From Collimonas humicola (lineage in GTDB: Bacteria > Pseudomonadota > Gammaproteobacteria > Burkholderiales > Burkholderiaceae_D): 64,000 bases of DNA. Each line of letters starts with the position of its first letter. The first letter of the stretch is position 1. This document shows positions 25,746 to 34,580 of the stretch, in pieces. The stretch lies in assembly GCF_018304945.1 (NCBI RefSeq), contig NZ_JAGQEE010000001.1:1426001-1490000 (forward strand), given 5' to 3'. Both the position numbers and the translations under genes were made by a program. The notes under the pieces are model-generated. The model ran no database searches and was not told where the DNA came from. It saw only the letters and a program-made list of their open reading frames with translations.

Positions 25746-26869
25746 ACACCACCAGCAACCTGACGCAACTGCATGGCAATGTCCTGACCACCGAGGGCTG
25801 GGTCGCCGGCAGCATCGGCTTCAGCGACATGATCGCCGAGATCAGCGGCGAGGCGCTGGAACAGCCGCCGGAGCAAGGCGACTATATCCTGCCCGGTTTC
25901 ATCGACCTGCACGTGCATGGCGGCGGCGGCAAGGACATCATGGAGGCCGGCGACGCCGTCCATGTGGTCTCGCGCCTGCACGCCCAGCACGGCACCACCA
26001 GCATGCTGGCCACCACCATGACGGCGCCGCTGGAAGAGCTGGAAGCGGCACTGGGCGCGATCGGCAAGGCTTGCCGCGGCCGCCGCGCCGGCAGCGCGCG
26101 GGTGCTGGGAGCGCATCTGGAAGGTCCCTACATCAATCCGGGCAAGCTCGGCGCCCAGCCCGATTTCGCGATTGCCGCCACGGTCGAGCAGATCGACTGG
26201 CTGCGCAGCTTCGCGCCCTTGAAGCTGATCACCATCGCGCCGGAAATCAACGGCCACATGGCGCTGGTCAAGACACTGTCGAAACTGGGCATGCGGGTGC
26301 AGATCGGCCATACCCTGGGTACTTATGAGGACGGCGTCGCCGCCCTGAAAAACGGCGCGGCCGGCTTTACCCACCTGTTCAATGCAATGAGCTCGTTCCA
26401 TCACCGGCAGCCGGGCATGGCGGGCGCCGCCCTGGCGCATGCCGAATATGCCGAGCTGATCCCGGACCTGCTCCACGTCCACCCGGGCGCCATCAAGACC
26501 GCGTTGCGGGCGATCCCGCGCCTGTTCTGCGTCACCGATTCGACCGCCGCCTCCGGCATGCCGGACGGCGACTACATGCTGGGCCGCCAGGTGGTGCACA
26601 AATGCCTGGGCGGCGTGCGGCTGGACAACGGCACCCTGGCCGGCAGCACGCTGACCATGGACCAGGCGCTGCGCAACCTGGTGTCGCTGGGACTGGAAAT
26701 CGCCGAAGCCTCGTTGCGGGTCTCCACCTATCCGGCCGACTACCTCGGCATGCACGAACGCGGACGCCTGAAAGAAGGCTGTTTCGCCGATATCCTGGTG
26801 CTCGACCGCCAGCTCAAACTCAAAGCCGTCTATGTAGAAGGAGAAAGAATTGACCTCGTTGATGCTTAA
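25742..26869 (+). CDS. nagA: N-acetylglucosamine-6-phosphate deacetylase
   Basis: A 375-residue amidohydrolase: metal-site motif PGFIDLHVHGGGGKDIME, GAHLEGPYINPGKLGAQ with the conserved Glu, the histidine in IGHTLGTYEDG, THLFNAMSSFHHRQPG for phosphate binding, and the catalytic Asp in CVTDSTAASGMPDG. It removes acetate from GlcNAc-6-phosphate to give glucosamine-6-phosphate in the cytosol. The ATG is inside the kinase stop (ATGA), and the next gene starts within its last 20 bases, so the three catabolic genes are translationally coupled. Confidence 0.95.
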   Translation: MNTTSNLTQLHGNVLTTEGWVAGSIGFSDMIAEISGEALEQPPEQGDYILPGFIDLHVHGGGGKDIMEAGDAVHVVSRLHAQHGTTSMLATTMTAPLEELEAALGAIGKACRGRRAGSARVLGAHLEGPYINPGKLGAQPDFAIAATVEQIDWLRSFAPLKLITIAPEINGHMALVKTLSKLGMRVQIGHTLGTYEDGVAALKNGAAGFTHLFNAMSSFHHRQPGMAGAALAHAEYAELIPDLLHVHPGAIKTALRAIPRLFCVTDSTAASGMPDGDYMLGRQVVHKCLGGVRLDNGTLAGSTLTMDQALRNLVSLGLEIAEASLRVSTYPADYLGMHERGRLKEGCFADILVLDRQLKLKAVYVEGERIDLVDA

Positions 26870-27872
26870 AGAAGCCCGCTCGGCGGCAGAACATGTCGCC
26901 TTGCAGCTCAGCTGCGACCGCGAGCGCTATGCCGAGCTCGGCCAGCGCCTGCGCGCCGCGCCGCCATCGAGCATCCTGACCGTGGCGCGCGGCAGTTCCG
27001 ACCATGCCGCCAACTATTGCGCCTACCTGATCATGGCGCGCCTGGGCCGCATCGTCGCTTCGCTGCCGTTGTCGCTGGTGACGCTCAACAAGGCGCCGCT
27101 GATCGCCCGCGATGCGCTCGCCATCGCGATTTCGCAATCGGGCCAAAGCCCGGACGTGATTGAACCGATCCGTTATTTCCGCGACAGCGGCGCCGCTACG
27201 GTGGCGCTGGTGAATGACGCCGCGTCGCCGCTGGCCGGCGCCGCCGAATGGGCGCTGCCCTTGCATGCCGGCGCGGAGCTGAGCGTGGCCGCCACCAAGA
27301 GTTTCATCACCAGCCTGGTGGCCGCCGCCCGCCTCACCGCATGCTGGCAGGACGACGCCGCCTTCCTGGCCGCCATCGAAGCCCTGCCGCAAGCCTTGAG
27401 CGCCGCCACCGAGCTCGACTGGAGCGCGGCCATCGAGGTGCTGGCGCCCTCTTCCCGCATCATGGTGGTCGGCCGCGGCATCAGCTTGCCGCTGGCGCTG
27501 GAATCGGCATTGAAATTCAAGGAAACCTCGGCGATCCAGGCGGAAGCCTTCAGCGGCGCCGAAATCAAGCACGGCCCGATGGCCCTGATCGACGAAGGTT
27601 ATCCGCTGCTGATCTTCGCCACACGCGGACCGACCCAGGCCGGCTTGCTCAAGCTGGCCGACGAAATGCGCGGCCGCGGCGCCAAGGTGCTGCTGGCCGC
27701 ACCCGACGATGTGGCGGCGCGCGACCTGACATTGCCTGTAGCCGCTACGCCGGACCTCGATCCGATCGTGGCGATCCAGGCTTTCTATGTGATGGCGGCG
27801 CAGCTGTCGGTAGCACGCGGCATGGATCCCGACCAGCCGCGGCATTTGAGTAAAGTGACGAAGACGCAGTAA
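26850..27872 (+). CDS. SIS-domain glucosamine-6-phosphate deaminase (NagB-II type)
   Basis: A 340-residue protein with two SIS domains resembling the isomerase half of GlmS but without the glutaminase domain: VARGSSDHAANYCAYL, AIAISQSGQSPDVIEPIRY, VVGRGISLPLALESALKFKE and AEAFSGAEIKHGPMALI. Such NagB-II proteins convert glucosamine-6-phosphate to fructose-6-phosphate and ammonia. The start is TTG at 26850, preceded by AAGGAGAAAG; an ATG at 26862 is the alternative. It ends the import-catabolism operon, completing the route from GlcNAc to glycolysis. Confidence 0.9.
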   Translation: MTSLMLKEARSAAEHVALQLSCDRERYAELGQRLRAAPPSSILTVARGSSDHAANYCAYLIMARLGRIVASLPLSLVTLNKAPLIARDALAIAISQSGQSPDVIEPIRYFRDSGAATVALVNDAASPLAGAAEWALPLHAGAELSVAATKSFITSLVAAARLTACWQDDAAFLAAIEALPQALSAATELDWSAAIEVLAPSSRIMVVGRGISLPLALESALKFKETSAIQAEAFSGAEIKHGPMALIDEGYPLLIFATRGPTQAGLLKLADEMRGRGAKVLLAAPDDVAARDLTLPVAATPDLDPIVAIQAFYVMAAQLSVARGMDPDQPRHLSKVTKTQ

Positions 27873-27936
27873 GGCTTGTTGATAATTCGTAAGGCGCGAC
27901 AAAACCGTCACCCGCTTTTCGTCGCGCTTAAGCCGC
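27873..27936. other. Short intergenic hairpin region after amino-sugar operon
   Basis: An inverted repeat GCGCGAC/GTCGCGC with a loop of about 20 bases follows the deaminase stop and may serve as transcript end. REP elements begin just after. Confidence 0.4.
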
Positions 27937-28486
27937 GCAGCTAACTGGGGTCGGAGTGAATTTTCTGCGCGCTTTTTGCAGAAAATTCACTCCGACCCCA
28001 CTTAGCGGGCCACGGAGCGCATGCTCCTGCACTGGCAAAAAAAAACGTAACACGCCCGTTCTTTCTCCGAATCCGTCATGTGAGGTCAGAGTCGAGTTTC
28101 GCGAAAAAGCGCCGCGAAAGTCGACTCTGACCCCAGATGACTCGAAAGTCGACTCTGACCCCAGATGACTACATCGCGCCGGATACGCGCAGCTAACTGG
28201 GGTCGGAGTGAATTTTCTGCGCGCTTTTTGCAGAAACTTCACTCCGACCCCACTTAGCGGGCCACGGAGCGCATGCTCCTGCACTGGCAAAAAAACGTAA
28301 CACGCTCGTTCTTTCTCCGAATCCGTCATGTGAGGTCAGAGTCGAGTTTCGCGAAAAAGCGCCGCGAAAGTCGACTCTGACCCCAGATGACTACATCGCG
28401 CCCGATACACGCAGCTAACTGGGGTTGGATTGAATTTTCTGCGCGCTTTTTGCAGAAACTTCACTCTGACCCCAGATGACTACGTC
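27937..28486. repeat. Tandem array of REP hairpins (2.3 units)
   Basis: A composite unit is repeated with starts at 27941, 28193 and 28415 (steps of 252 and 222 bases; the first unit carries a 30-base extra copy of a right arm at about 28141-28170). Each unit has a type-1 hairpin (CTAACTGGGGTCGGAGTG arm with TTTTCTGC/GCAGAAAA core), a spacer starting CGGGCCACGGAGCGCATG, and a type-2 hairpin (GTCAGAGTCGA with TCGACTCTGAC). The third unit is truncated to a hybrid hairpin with a type-1 left arm and a type-2 right arm. No gene is present. Confidence 0.9.
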
Positions 28487-28498
28487 CGGGTTGGCGCA

Positions 28499-29686
28499 TT
28501 AAAACACATGCCGCATCCCCATCCGCAGCAATCCCTGCGCGCTGTTGCTGGACGGCGCAAATGAATTGCCGATGACGCCATTCACGCCGCGCGACGCCCG
28601 CCGGTAATCGGCTGACACATACAGATCGCTGCGCTTGGACAGATGGTAATCCAGCCCCAGCGACAACTGGTTCGCCCTGGTGCCTTCAAAATGCATGCGC
28701 TGGTAGCCCAGCGTGCCGTCCAGCGCCGCGCTGAGATGATAGCGGCCGCCGACCTCGATCAGGCGCAGATCCGATGCCTGGCCATAGCCGCGAAACTCGA
28801 TATCCGCAAAATTCGCCATGGCGGTCAGGTTGCCGATTTCATAGGCGGCGCCGATGGCGAAGATCTTCTGGCTGTCGATCGCCATGTTCTTGAGCGGAAC
28901 GCGTTCGCCGCTGCCGGCATCGATGGCAAAGGTAGGCTGGCCGAGGAAATGCGTCAGGCCCAGGCTTGGATAAGGTCCAATCGCCTGGGTGCCGCGCGGC
29001 GTGTTCAAGCGCATGTAAGCGGCGCCGGCGGAAAATGGGCCGTATGCGTAATGGGCGCCGATATTCCAGGCCGTGCCGCTGCCGGCGCCCTCGCTGTCAT
29101 TCTCGTCCGGATGCAGGCTCTTGTCGGCAAATGAATACAGCGCGCCAAAGGTCAGCCCGTTGAAATCGGCGCTGGCGAACTTGATCGATCGCTGGATGGC
29201 GTTGCCGGCAATGCGGTCGAAATTCCCCTGGTGCGCAGCGTAGCCGCTGGCGCCGGCGCTGATGTTGAAGGGCGTGACATAGTCGTTGATCAGATCGTAC
29301 TGGGTGCCAAAGGTAACTTGTCCGTAGCGGCCGGCCAAACCGACCATCGCCACTCGGTCGAACATCGTGCCAGGCGAAGACAAGGAACCGTCGTCCAGGT
29401 TGAAGCTGCTTTCCAGCTGAAACACCGCGTTCAGGCCGCCGCCAAGGTCTTCAACACCCTTGATGCCCCAGCGATTCGCTTCCATCACGCCGGTATCCAG
29501 CTTGGCGTTGCCATGCCCGTCGTCATTATTGACCAAGGTGACGCCAGCATCGAGCACGCCATAAAACACTACGGAGCTTGGCGCAGCGGTCCTTTTTCCG
29601 ACTGCAGGGATTTCCGTTTGGGCCTGGATTGCAGGAGAAAACGCCAATGCACAGCTGCCGCCGATGATGCTCAATAAAATTTTCAT
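28499..29686 (-). CDS. Gram-negative porin (OmpC/PhoE-like, betaproteobacterial type)
   Basis: A 395-residue outer-membrane protein with signal peptide (MKILLSIIGGSCALAFSPAIQA) and a betaproteobacterial porin pattern: VVFYGVLDAGVTLVNND, ANRWGIKGVEDLGGGLNAVF, FDRVAMVGLAGRYGQVTFG and the C-terminal MGMRHVF ending in Phe. It forms a general diffusion channel. It lies 106 bases downstream of mgtA on the same strand and could be cotranscribed, but the gap leaves room for its own promoter. REP repeats sit at its 3' end. Confidence 0.92.
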   Translation of the reverse strand: MKILLSIIGGSCALAFSPAIQAQTEIPAVGKRTAAPSSVVFYGVLDAGVTLVNNDDGHGNAKLDTGVMEANRWGIKGVEDLGGGLNAVFQLESSFNLDDGSLSSPGTMFDRVAMVGLAGRYGQVTFGTQYDLINDYVTPFNISAGASGYAAHQGNFDRIAGNAIQRSIKFASADFNGLTFGALYSFADKSLHPDENDSEGAGSGTAWNIGAHYAYGPFSAGAAYMRLNTPRGTQAIGPYPSLGLTHFLGQPTFAIDAGSGERVPLKNMAIDSQKIFAIGAAYEIGNLTAMANFADIEFRGYGQASDLRLIEVGGRYHLSAALDGTLGYQRMHFEGTRANQLSLGLDYHLSKRSDLYVSADYRRASRGVNGVIGNSFAPSSNSAQGLLRMGMRHVF

Positions 29687-29792
29687 AATGTATTCCGATA
29701 ATTTGTTCCACAGTTTTCATATGCCGCAAACCTGCTGCCGGAGGTGTTGCGTCCGGCAGCGGCTTGCTGTCCAAGCAGGTATCAATGCAGGT

Positions 29793-32558
29793 TCAGAACC
29801 ACTGGCCGTAACGGCGGATGTAGATGGTCTTCACGGTTTGCGCCAGGATCATGTAGCCGACCATGGTGGCGACCAGCCAGTAGAAGTACGATTTATCCAG
29901 CGCCACGAAACCGATCGATTCCGCCAGCGGCGAGAACGGCAGGTAGCAGCCGATCGCAATCGCGATGCCGGTCGACAGCAGCACCGGCAGCGCCGCCGTG
30001 CTTTGGATGAACGGGATCTTGCGGGTGCGCAGCATGTGCACCACCAGCGTCTGCGACACCAGGCCTTCAATGAACCAGCCGGAATTCATGATGCTCTGTC
30101 CGGCGCTGCCGCCATCCGCCGCATACATCGCGCCGGCGCCGAACACGGTCCACATCAGGATATAAGTGGTGATATCGAACACCGATGAAGTCGGGCCGAT
30201 CCAGATCATGAAGCGGCGGATATTGCCGGCATCCCATTTGCGCGGCTTCTTGAGGAAGTCTTCATCCATCTTGTCCCAGGGCAGCATCATCTGCGAGATG
30301 TCATAGATCAGGTTCTGGATCAGCAGATGCACCGCCAGCATCGGCTCCCACGGCAGCCAGGCAGAAGCCACCAGCACCGAAAACACATTACCGAAGTTGG
30401 AGCTGGCCGTCATGTTCAGGTACTTGAGGATATTGCCGAAGGTCTCACGGCCTTTGACCACGCCCTCTTCCAGCACCATCAGGCTCTTTTCCAGCAAGAT
30501 GATGTCGGCGGTTTCCTTGGCGATATCGGCGCCGCTGTCGACCGAAATGCCGACATCGGCGTCGCGCAAGGCTGGCGCGTCGTTGATGCCGTCGCCGAGG
30601 AAGCCGACGGTGTGGCCATTGGCCTGCAGCGCCTTGACCACGCGCGATTTCTGCAGCGGCGTCAGCTTGGCGAACACGGTGGTGTATTTCACTGCCTCGT
30701 TGAGCTGCTGCTCGGACATGGCTTCGATTTCCTGGCCGGTCAGCGGCGTGCCAGGATCGAGGCCGACGTCGCGGCAGACCTTGAGCGTGACGATGGCGTT
30801 ATCGCCGGTCAGCACCTTGACTGCCACGCCGTATTCCTGCAGGGCGCGGATGGCCGGCGCCGCTGAATCCTTGGGCGGATCGAAGAAAGTGAGGAAGCCG
30901 CGTACCACCAGCTGCGCTTCATCCTCGGTCTTGTACTGCGTTTTGGCGTGCGCCGGGTCGATTTCGCGTGTGGCGACGATCAATACGCGATAACCTTCTT
31001 CATTGTATTCGCGCGCCTTTTCCAGCAGCGCTGTGCGGGCCTTGGCATCCAATACCTGCACCGCATCGCCCTGCTGGGTATGGCTGCAGACCGCCAGCAT
31101 TTCTTCCACCGCGCCTTTCGACACCATCAGCTGCGCACCGCCCTGGTCCTCGACGATCACCGACAAACGGCGGCGCACGAAATCGAAAGGCATTTCATCG
31201 ATCTTGCTGTATTGCAGCAGCTTGGCGGCCGCACCGCGCTCGTCGGCATGGCTGACGATGGCGATATCCATCAGGTTCTTTTGCCCGCTCTGGTGAAAAC
31301 TGTTCAGCCACGCCAGCTGCAGGATGCTTTCATCCTTGTTGCCGCTGATGTCGAGATGGCGTTCCAGGATGATCTTGTCTTGCGTCAGGGTGCCGGTCTT
31401 GTCGGTGCACAGCACATCCATGGCGCCGAAGTTCTGCACCGAGTTCAAGCGCTTTACCACCACCTTGCGGCGCGCCATCGCCATCGCTCCTTTGGCCAGG
31501 TTGGCCGAAACGATCATCGGCAGCATTTCCGGCGTCAGCCCGACCGCCACCGCCAGCGCGAAGGTCAGGGCCGACATCCAGTCGCCCTTGGTGACGCCGT
31601 TGATCATGAAGACGATAGGCACCATCACCAGCATGAAGCGGATCAGCAGCCAGGAAACGCTGCTGACGCCGCGGTCGAAACTGGTTTCGATGCGCTTGTG
31701 GCTGACCACATTCTTGGCCAGCGAACCGAAATAGGTATTGGCGCCGGTGGCCACCACCACCGCAGTGGCGGTGCCGCTGACGACATTGGTCCCCATGAAG
31801 CAGATATCGGACAGGTCGAGCAAGTCGGCCTGGCTGTCGGCTGCAGGATTGGCGTCGGCGGACTTCTGCGCCACCGCGCCCAGCGTGTCGTATTTCTCCA
31901 CCGGCAGCGCTTCCCCGGTCAGCACGGCCTGGCTGATGAACAGGTCGCGCGAGGCGAACAGGCGGATATCGGCCGGGATCATGTCGCCGGCCTGCAGGCT
32001 GACGATATCGCCCACCACCAGTTCGCGCATCGGAATTTCCTGGCGCTGGGGATTGGCGGCGTCATTGGTCCGGCGCAGCACGGTGGCAGTGGTGCGCACC
32101 ATCGATTTCAACCGTTCGGCTGCCTTGTTAGAACGGTATTCCTGGAAGAAGCGCAGCAGGCTGCTGATGGTCACCATCGTCACCAGGATGATCACCCCTT
32201 TCCAGCTGCGCTCGTCCGGCTCGGCCAGGTGGACATCGAGGATATAGCTGATGGTGGCCAGTATCAGCAGCACGATCACGAAGGGATTCTTGAAAGACAG
32301 GACCAGCTGCACCAGGGCGTGCGGCGCCTTGTCGTGCGCTACCTCATTGGGGCCGGAACGCTGCAGGCGTTCGGCGGCGTCATGGTTGAACAGGCCGAAA
32401 GGCGAGGTTTTGGTGCGGTTGAAGGTCGATTGAATAGGCTTGCCGGACTCTTCGACGACGCGCATCGAGATTTTCTGTTCCGGCGCAGAGGATCCGGAGA
32501 TGAATCCTTTCTGCTTCTGCTTGGGCTTGCCCGCTTTGTTCTTGGCTGTCTGGTTCAT
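29793..32558 (-). CDS. mgtA: Magnesium-translocating P-type ATPase
   Basis: About 921 residues from the ATG at 32558, preceded by AGGAAA (an in-frame ATG at 32606 adds 16 residues and overlaps the stop of a leader ORF). It is a type IIIB P-type ATPase: actuator VLTGEALPVEKYD, phosphorylation motif VLCTDKTGTLTQDKI, nucleotide domain, KVLTGDNAIVTLKVCRDVGL, and hinge GFLGDGINDAPALRDADVGI. Ten membrane segments are expected. It imports Mg2+ at the inner membrane when Mg2+ is scarce. The stretch upstream, with a leader ORF and hairpin, suggests Mg2+-responsive control of the kind known for enterobacterial mgtA. Confidence 0.93.
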   Translation of the reverse strand: MNQTAKNKAGKPKQKQKGFISGSSAPEQKISMRVVEESGKPIQSTFNRTKTSPFGLFNHDAAERLQRSGPNEVAHDKAPHALVQLVLSFKNPFVIVLLILATISYILDVHLAEPDERSWKGVIILVTMVTISSLLRFFQEYRSNKAAERLKSMVRTTATVLRRTNDAANPQRQEIPMRELVVGDIVSLQAGDMIPADIRLFASRDLFISQAVLTGEALPVEKYDTLGAVAQKSADANPAADSQADLLDLSDICFMGTNVVSGTATAVVVATGANTYFGSLAKNVVSHKRIETSFDRGVSSVSWLLIRFMLVMVPIVFMINGVTKGDWMSALTFALAVAVGLTPEMLPMIVSANLAKGAMAMARRKVVVKRLNSVQNFGAMDVLCTDKTGTLTQDKIILERHLDISGNKDESILQLAWLNSFHQSGQKNLMDIAIVSHADERGAAAKLLQYSKIDEMPFDFVRRRLSVIVEDQGGAQLMVSKGAVEEMLAVCSHTQQGDAVQVLDAKARTALLEKAREYNEEGYRVLIVATREIDPAHAKTQYKTEDEAQLVVRGFLTFFDPPKDSAAPAIRALQEYGVAVKVLTGDNAIVTLKVCRDVGLDPGTPLTGQEIEAMSEQQLNEAVKYTTVFAKLTPLQKSRVVKALQANGHTVGFLGDGINDAPALRDADVGISVDSGADIAKETADIILLEKSLMVLEEGVVKGRETFGNILKYLNMTASSNFGNVFSVLVASAWLPWEPMLAVHLLIQNLIYDISQMMLPWDKMDEDFLKKPRKWDAGNIRRFMIWIGPTSSVFDITTYILMWTVFGAGAMYAADGGSAGQSIMNSGWFIEGLVSQTLVVHMLRTRKIPFIQSTAALPVLLSTGIAIAIGCYLPFSPLAESIGFVALDKSYFYWLVATMVGYMILAQTVKTIYIRRYGQWF

Positions 32559-32602
32559 ATGATTTTCCTGTGCCGCATGGACGGCACGGGAAAATCCTGT
32601 CT

Positions 32603-32746
32603 TCATTCAGACAATACTATCCCCTGCCGCGCCACGGCTAAGCGTGTTCGGTTGGTCAAAAATTCGGGACGAAGGTCGCCCGCTGTGGTTATCGTGCTGA
32701 CTATCCAAGCGGGCGGCCTATCGCCACCTTCGCTGTCGTCTTCCAT
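32603..32746 (-). CDS. Putative mgtA leader ORF (acidic/proline N-terminus)
   Basis: A 47-codon ORF with an AAGGAAG ribosome site four to five bases before its ATG at 32746. It begins MEDDSEGGDRPPAW, with four acidic residues in the first six to nine positions and a Pro-Pro pair. Its TGA overlaps the ATG at 32606, an in-frame possible start of mgtA (ATGA). In enterobacteria the mgtA leader peptide MgtL is also acidic and proline-rich at its N-terminus and lets low Mg2+ disturb ribosomes on the leader so that mgtA is expressed. The analogy is inference. It may instead encode a stable small protein. Confidence 0.55.
   Translation of the reverse strand: MEDDSEGGDRPPAWIVSTITTAGDLRPEFLTNRTRLAVARQGIVLSE
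32677..32715 (-). promoter_or_regulatory. Stem-loop within mgtA leader
   Basis: CGCCCGCT and AGCGGGCG form an 8-bp stem around about 23 bases inside the leader ORF, starting near its Pro-Pro codons. A ribosome stalled or dropping off there would affect this fold, as in attenuators. Confidence 0.4.
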
Positions 32747-32807
32747 GTGCTTCCTTGCAATGAAAAGTGGTTGAGTGGGTGCCCCGCAAAGAGACGGGAG
32801 CGGATTT

Positions 32808-32960
32808 TTACTGCGGCATGAAAATGGGCGCCGCGTGCACCTGCGGCTTGCTGTGCGCCGCCAGCGGCGGCAACAGGCTCAGCAGGATGAACAGCCAGGC
32901 CAACGCTGCAAGCAACGCCAGCAGCACCGCATTTCTTGCGCTTAAAAAGTGCTGATGCAT
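32808..32960 (-). CDS. Small single-span membrane protein (50 aa)
   Basis: An ORF of 50 residues with a clear AGGAAG ribosome site seven bases before the ATG. The sequence MHQHFLSARNAVLLALLAAL is followed by AWLFILLSLLPPLAAHSKP, giving one long hydrophobic segment at about residues 9-34 and a short basic/hydrophilic tail. It starts ten bases after the stop of the small gene upstream and lies about 60 bases before the mgtA leader ORF. Small membrane proteins MgtS and MgtR control MgtA stability in enterobacteria; a similar role here is speculative. Confidence 0.65.
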   Translation of the reverse strand: MHQHFLSARNAVLLALLAALAWLFILLSLLPPLAAHSKPQVHAAPIFMPQ

Positions 32961-32969
32961 GCTGCTTCC

Positions 32970-33176
32970 TTAGCGGCCGCTGCCGCCGATCAACGTGCCG
33001 TACATGCCGCAGCTCTGTGCCGGCTGACGGGATTTTTCGGAGCGCGCATTACAGGCATGACGGGCAAGGCTGGCAAGGCTGGCAGCCTGGGAGGAAGTCC
33101 AGCCAAAAGTCCAACCCTTGGCCGATGTTTCCGCGACGCGGATTTTTTGCGCGTTGATGATTGATGCGATAGTCAT
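32970..33176 (-). CDS. Small protein of unknown function (68 aa)
   Basis: A 68-residue ORF from the ATG at 33176, with GAGG seven bases upstream; an in-frame ATG at 33203 is the alternative. The product (MTIASIINAQKIRVAETSAK...) is Ser/Ala-rich with two cysteines and no membrane segment or known domain. Its stop is directly followed by the ribosome site of the 50-residue membrane protein gene, so the pair forms a small operon upstream of mgtA. Not recognised. Confidence 0.5.
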   Translation of the reverse strand: MTIASIINAQKIRVAETSAKGWTFGWTSSQAASLASLARHACNARSEKSRQPAQSCGMYGTLIGGSGR

Positions 33177-33203
33177 GATGAGCCTCGATAGACGTGTTTG
33201 CAT

Positions 33204-33966
33204 AGCGGCTCTGCATATGAGGAGCCGTGATCGAAGGCGAGCTGGGGCGGCGGACTAGGGCCGTTGGCTATGCAACGGGCAAAGACCGGAAATTTGCGCG
33301 CCCCGCTTGCGTATTAAAGATGTTTTACGTAAGGGGCAACTGGGGGGACAGTCCATGTCAACATTCCTTTATAAACGCGCTGGAGCGGCAGCCAGAGCGG
33401 CCGGCAGCTGGTGGGCGGACTGCGGAACGATAGCGCTCATGCAGCGTGGAGCGGCAACGACGTGCCTGGAAAAATAAACCATGCCAATCTCCTGGATCCG
33501 GCATCAGGCAACAGCGAGGACGTGATCAGTCGGCGCGGACACAACCGCAAGGGCGGGCGCGAAAAATCTCGCCGCTGCATGGCAGAAACGGCGGAACAAC
33601 CGGAATATCCGGAACAAATGGATTAAACGACTGGATGGGGATTTAAAGTGCGGTCTTGCTGATCGCATCTACAACTCGGCGTACGCAGAGTCGTAGCGGA
33701 GGGAGGTCTGCTACTGCTATGCGTGCTGTGCCGGGCTGATCGCCCATCCACTTCTACTATTAGAACCAGAGTCCACAGTGGACCTCCATATAATGCAATG
33801 CCCGAAGTTTATCGATGAAAGAATAGCCATGTCAAGCATAAATCCGGCTATTTCAAAAATCGCGCGCTGCCTGAAACATGGCTCCGGCTGTGGCAATCCA
33901 GCCCATCGCACTAAAAATCCGGCAGTCGGATAAACTGTCCGGCTGTATCCCACTTCCGAAATCATC
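33204..33966. other. Intergenic region, about 760 bases
   Basis: Several short open frames exist but none has a convincing ribosome site, composition or known motif. A short palindrome GTCCACAGTGGAC is at 33771-33783. The part from about 33600 is lower in GC. It presumably contains the promoters of the small-gene operon (minus) and of the flavin reductase gene (plus). Confidence 0.5.
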
Positions 33967-34536
33967 ATGCAAAACATCCAAGCTGTAGAACTGGCCAAAG
34001 CCTATCGCCTGTTGAACCACGGTCCTACCACCATCGTCACCAGCGCCCATGCCGGCGCCAGCAACGTGATGGCGGCGGCGTGGGCCATGGCGCTCGATTT
34101 CGATCCGCCCAAAGTGCTGGTGGTGATCGACAAAAGCACGCTGACGCGTGAACTGGTGGAAGCCTCGGGCGAGTTTGCGCTGAACATTCCTACCCGGGCG
34201 CAGGCCGAGCAGACGCTGGCGGTCGGGTCCAGCTCGGGGCGCGATGGCGACAAGTTCACGGCGTTGGATATTGCGACTTTTCCATCGCAGAAAATCGGCG
34301 CGCCGCTGATGTCCGGCTGCCTGGCGTGGCTGGAATGCAAGATCATTCCGGAGCCGCATAATGAGCAGCGCTACGACCTGTTCATCGCCGAGGTGGTAGC
34401 CGCCTGGGCCGATGCTGAGGCGTTCTCGGAAGGCCGCTGGCACTTCCCCAGCGCAGACCGGCATTCCGTACACTACCTGTCCGGCGGCGCCTTCTTTGCC
34501 ACCGGCGAGGCGTTCAACGTACAGCTGAAGCCGTAG
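33967..34536 (+). CDS. Flavin reductase-like FMN-binding protein
   Basis: A 189-residue protein of the flavin reductase-like split-barrel family: NHGPTTIVTSAHAGASNVMA at the N-terminus, FDPPKVLVVIDKSTLTRELV, EFALNIPTRAQ and MSGCLAWLECKIIPEPHNEQ. These bind FMN and reduce it with NAD(P)H, or act as small reductases of unknown substrate. It has no partner monooxygenase next to it and converges with the SDR gene. Confidence 0.85.
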   Translation: MQNIQAVELAKAYRLLNHGPTTIVTSAHAGASNVMAAAWAMALDFDPPKVLVVIDKSTLTRELVEASGEFALNIPTRAQAEQTLAVGSSSGRDGDKFTALDIATFPSQKIGAPLMSGCLAWLECKIIPEPHNEQRYDLFIAEVVAAWADAEAFSEGRWHFPSADRHSVHYLSGGAFFATGEAFNVQLKP

Positions 34537-34580
34537 CGAGGATTCAATTCGCGGCAAGCCTGCGACTGCGCGTACTGAGC

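Noticed and set aside
27937-28486. Possible CRISPR array
   Set aside because: Repeats are long hairpin units of 222-252 bases with near-identical spacers, and no cas genes are present.
30948-32774. 608-codon plus-strand open frame opposite mgtA
   Set aside because: Antisense to the Mg2+ ATPase; His/Gln/Arg-rich product with no domain.
33227-33626. Two short plus-strand open frames in the 33-kb gap
   Set aside because: No ribosome site, no motif, biased composition; not supported as genes.
33771-33783. Palindrome GTCCACAGTGGAC as an operator
   Set aside because: Short, single, and far from a confident promoter; not enough support.
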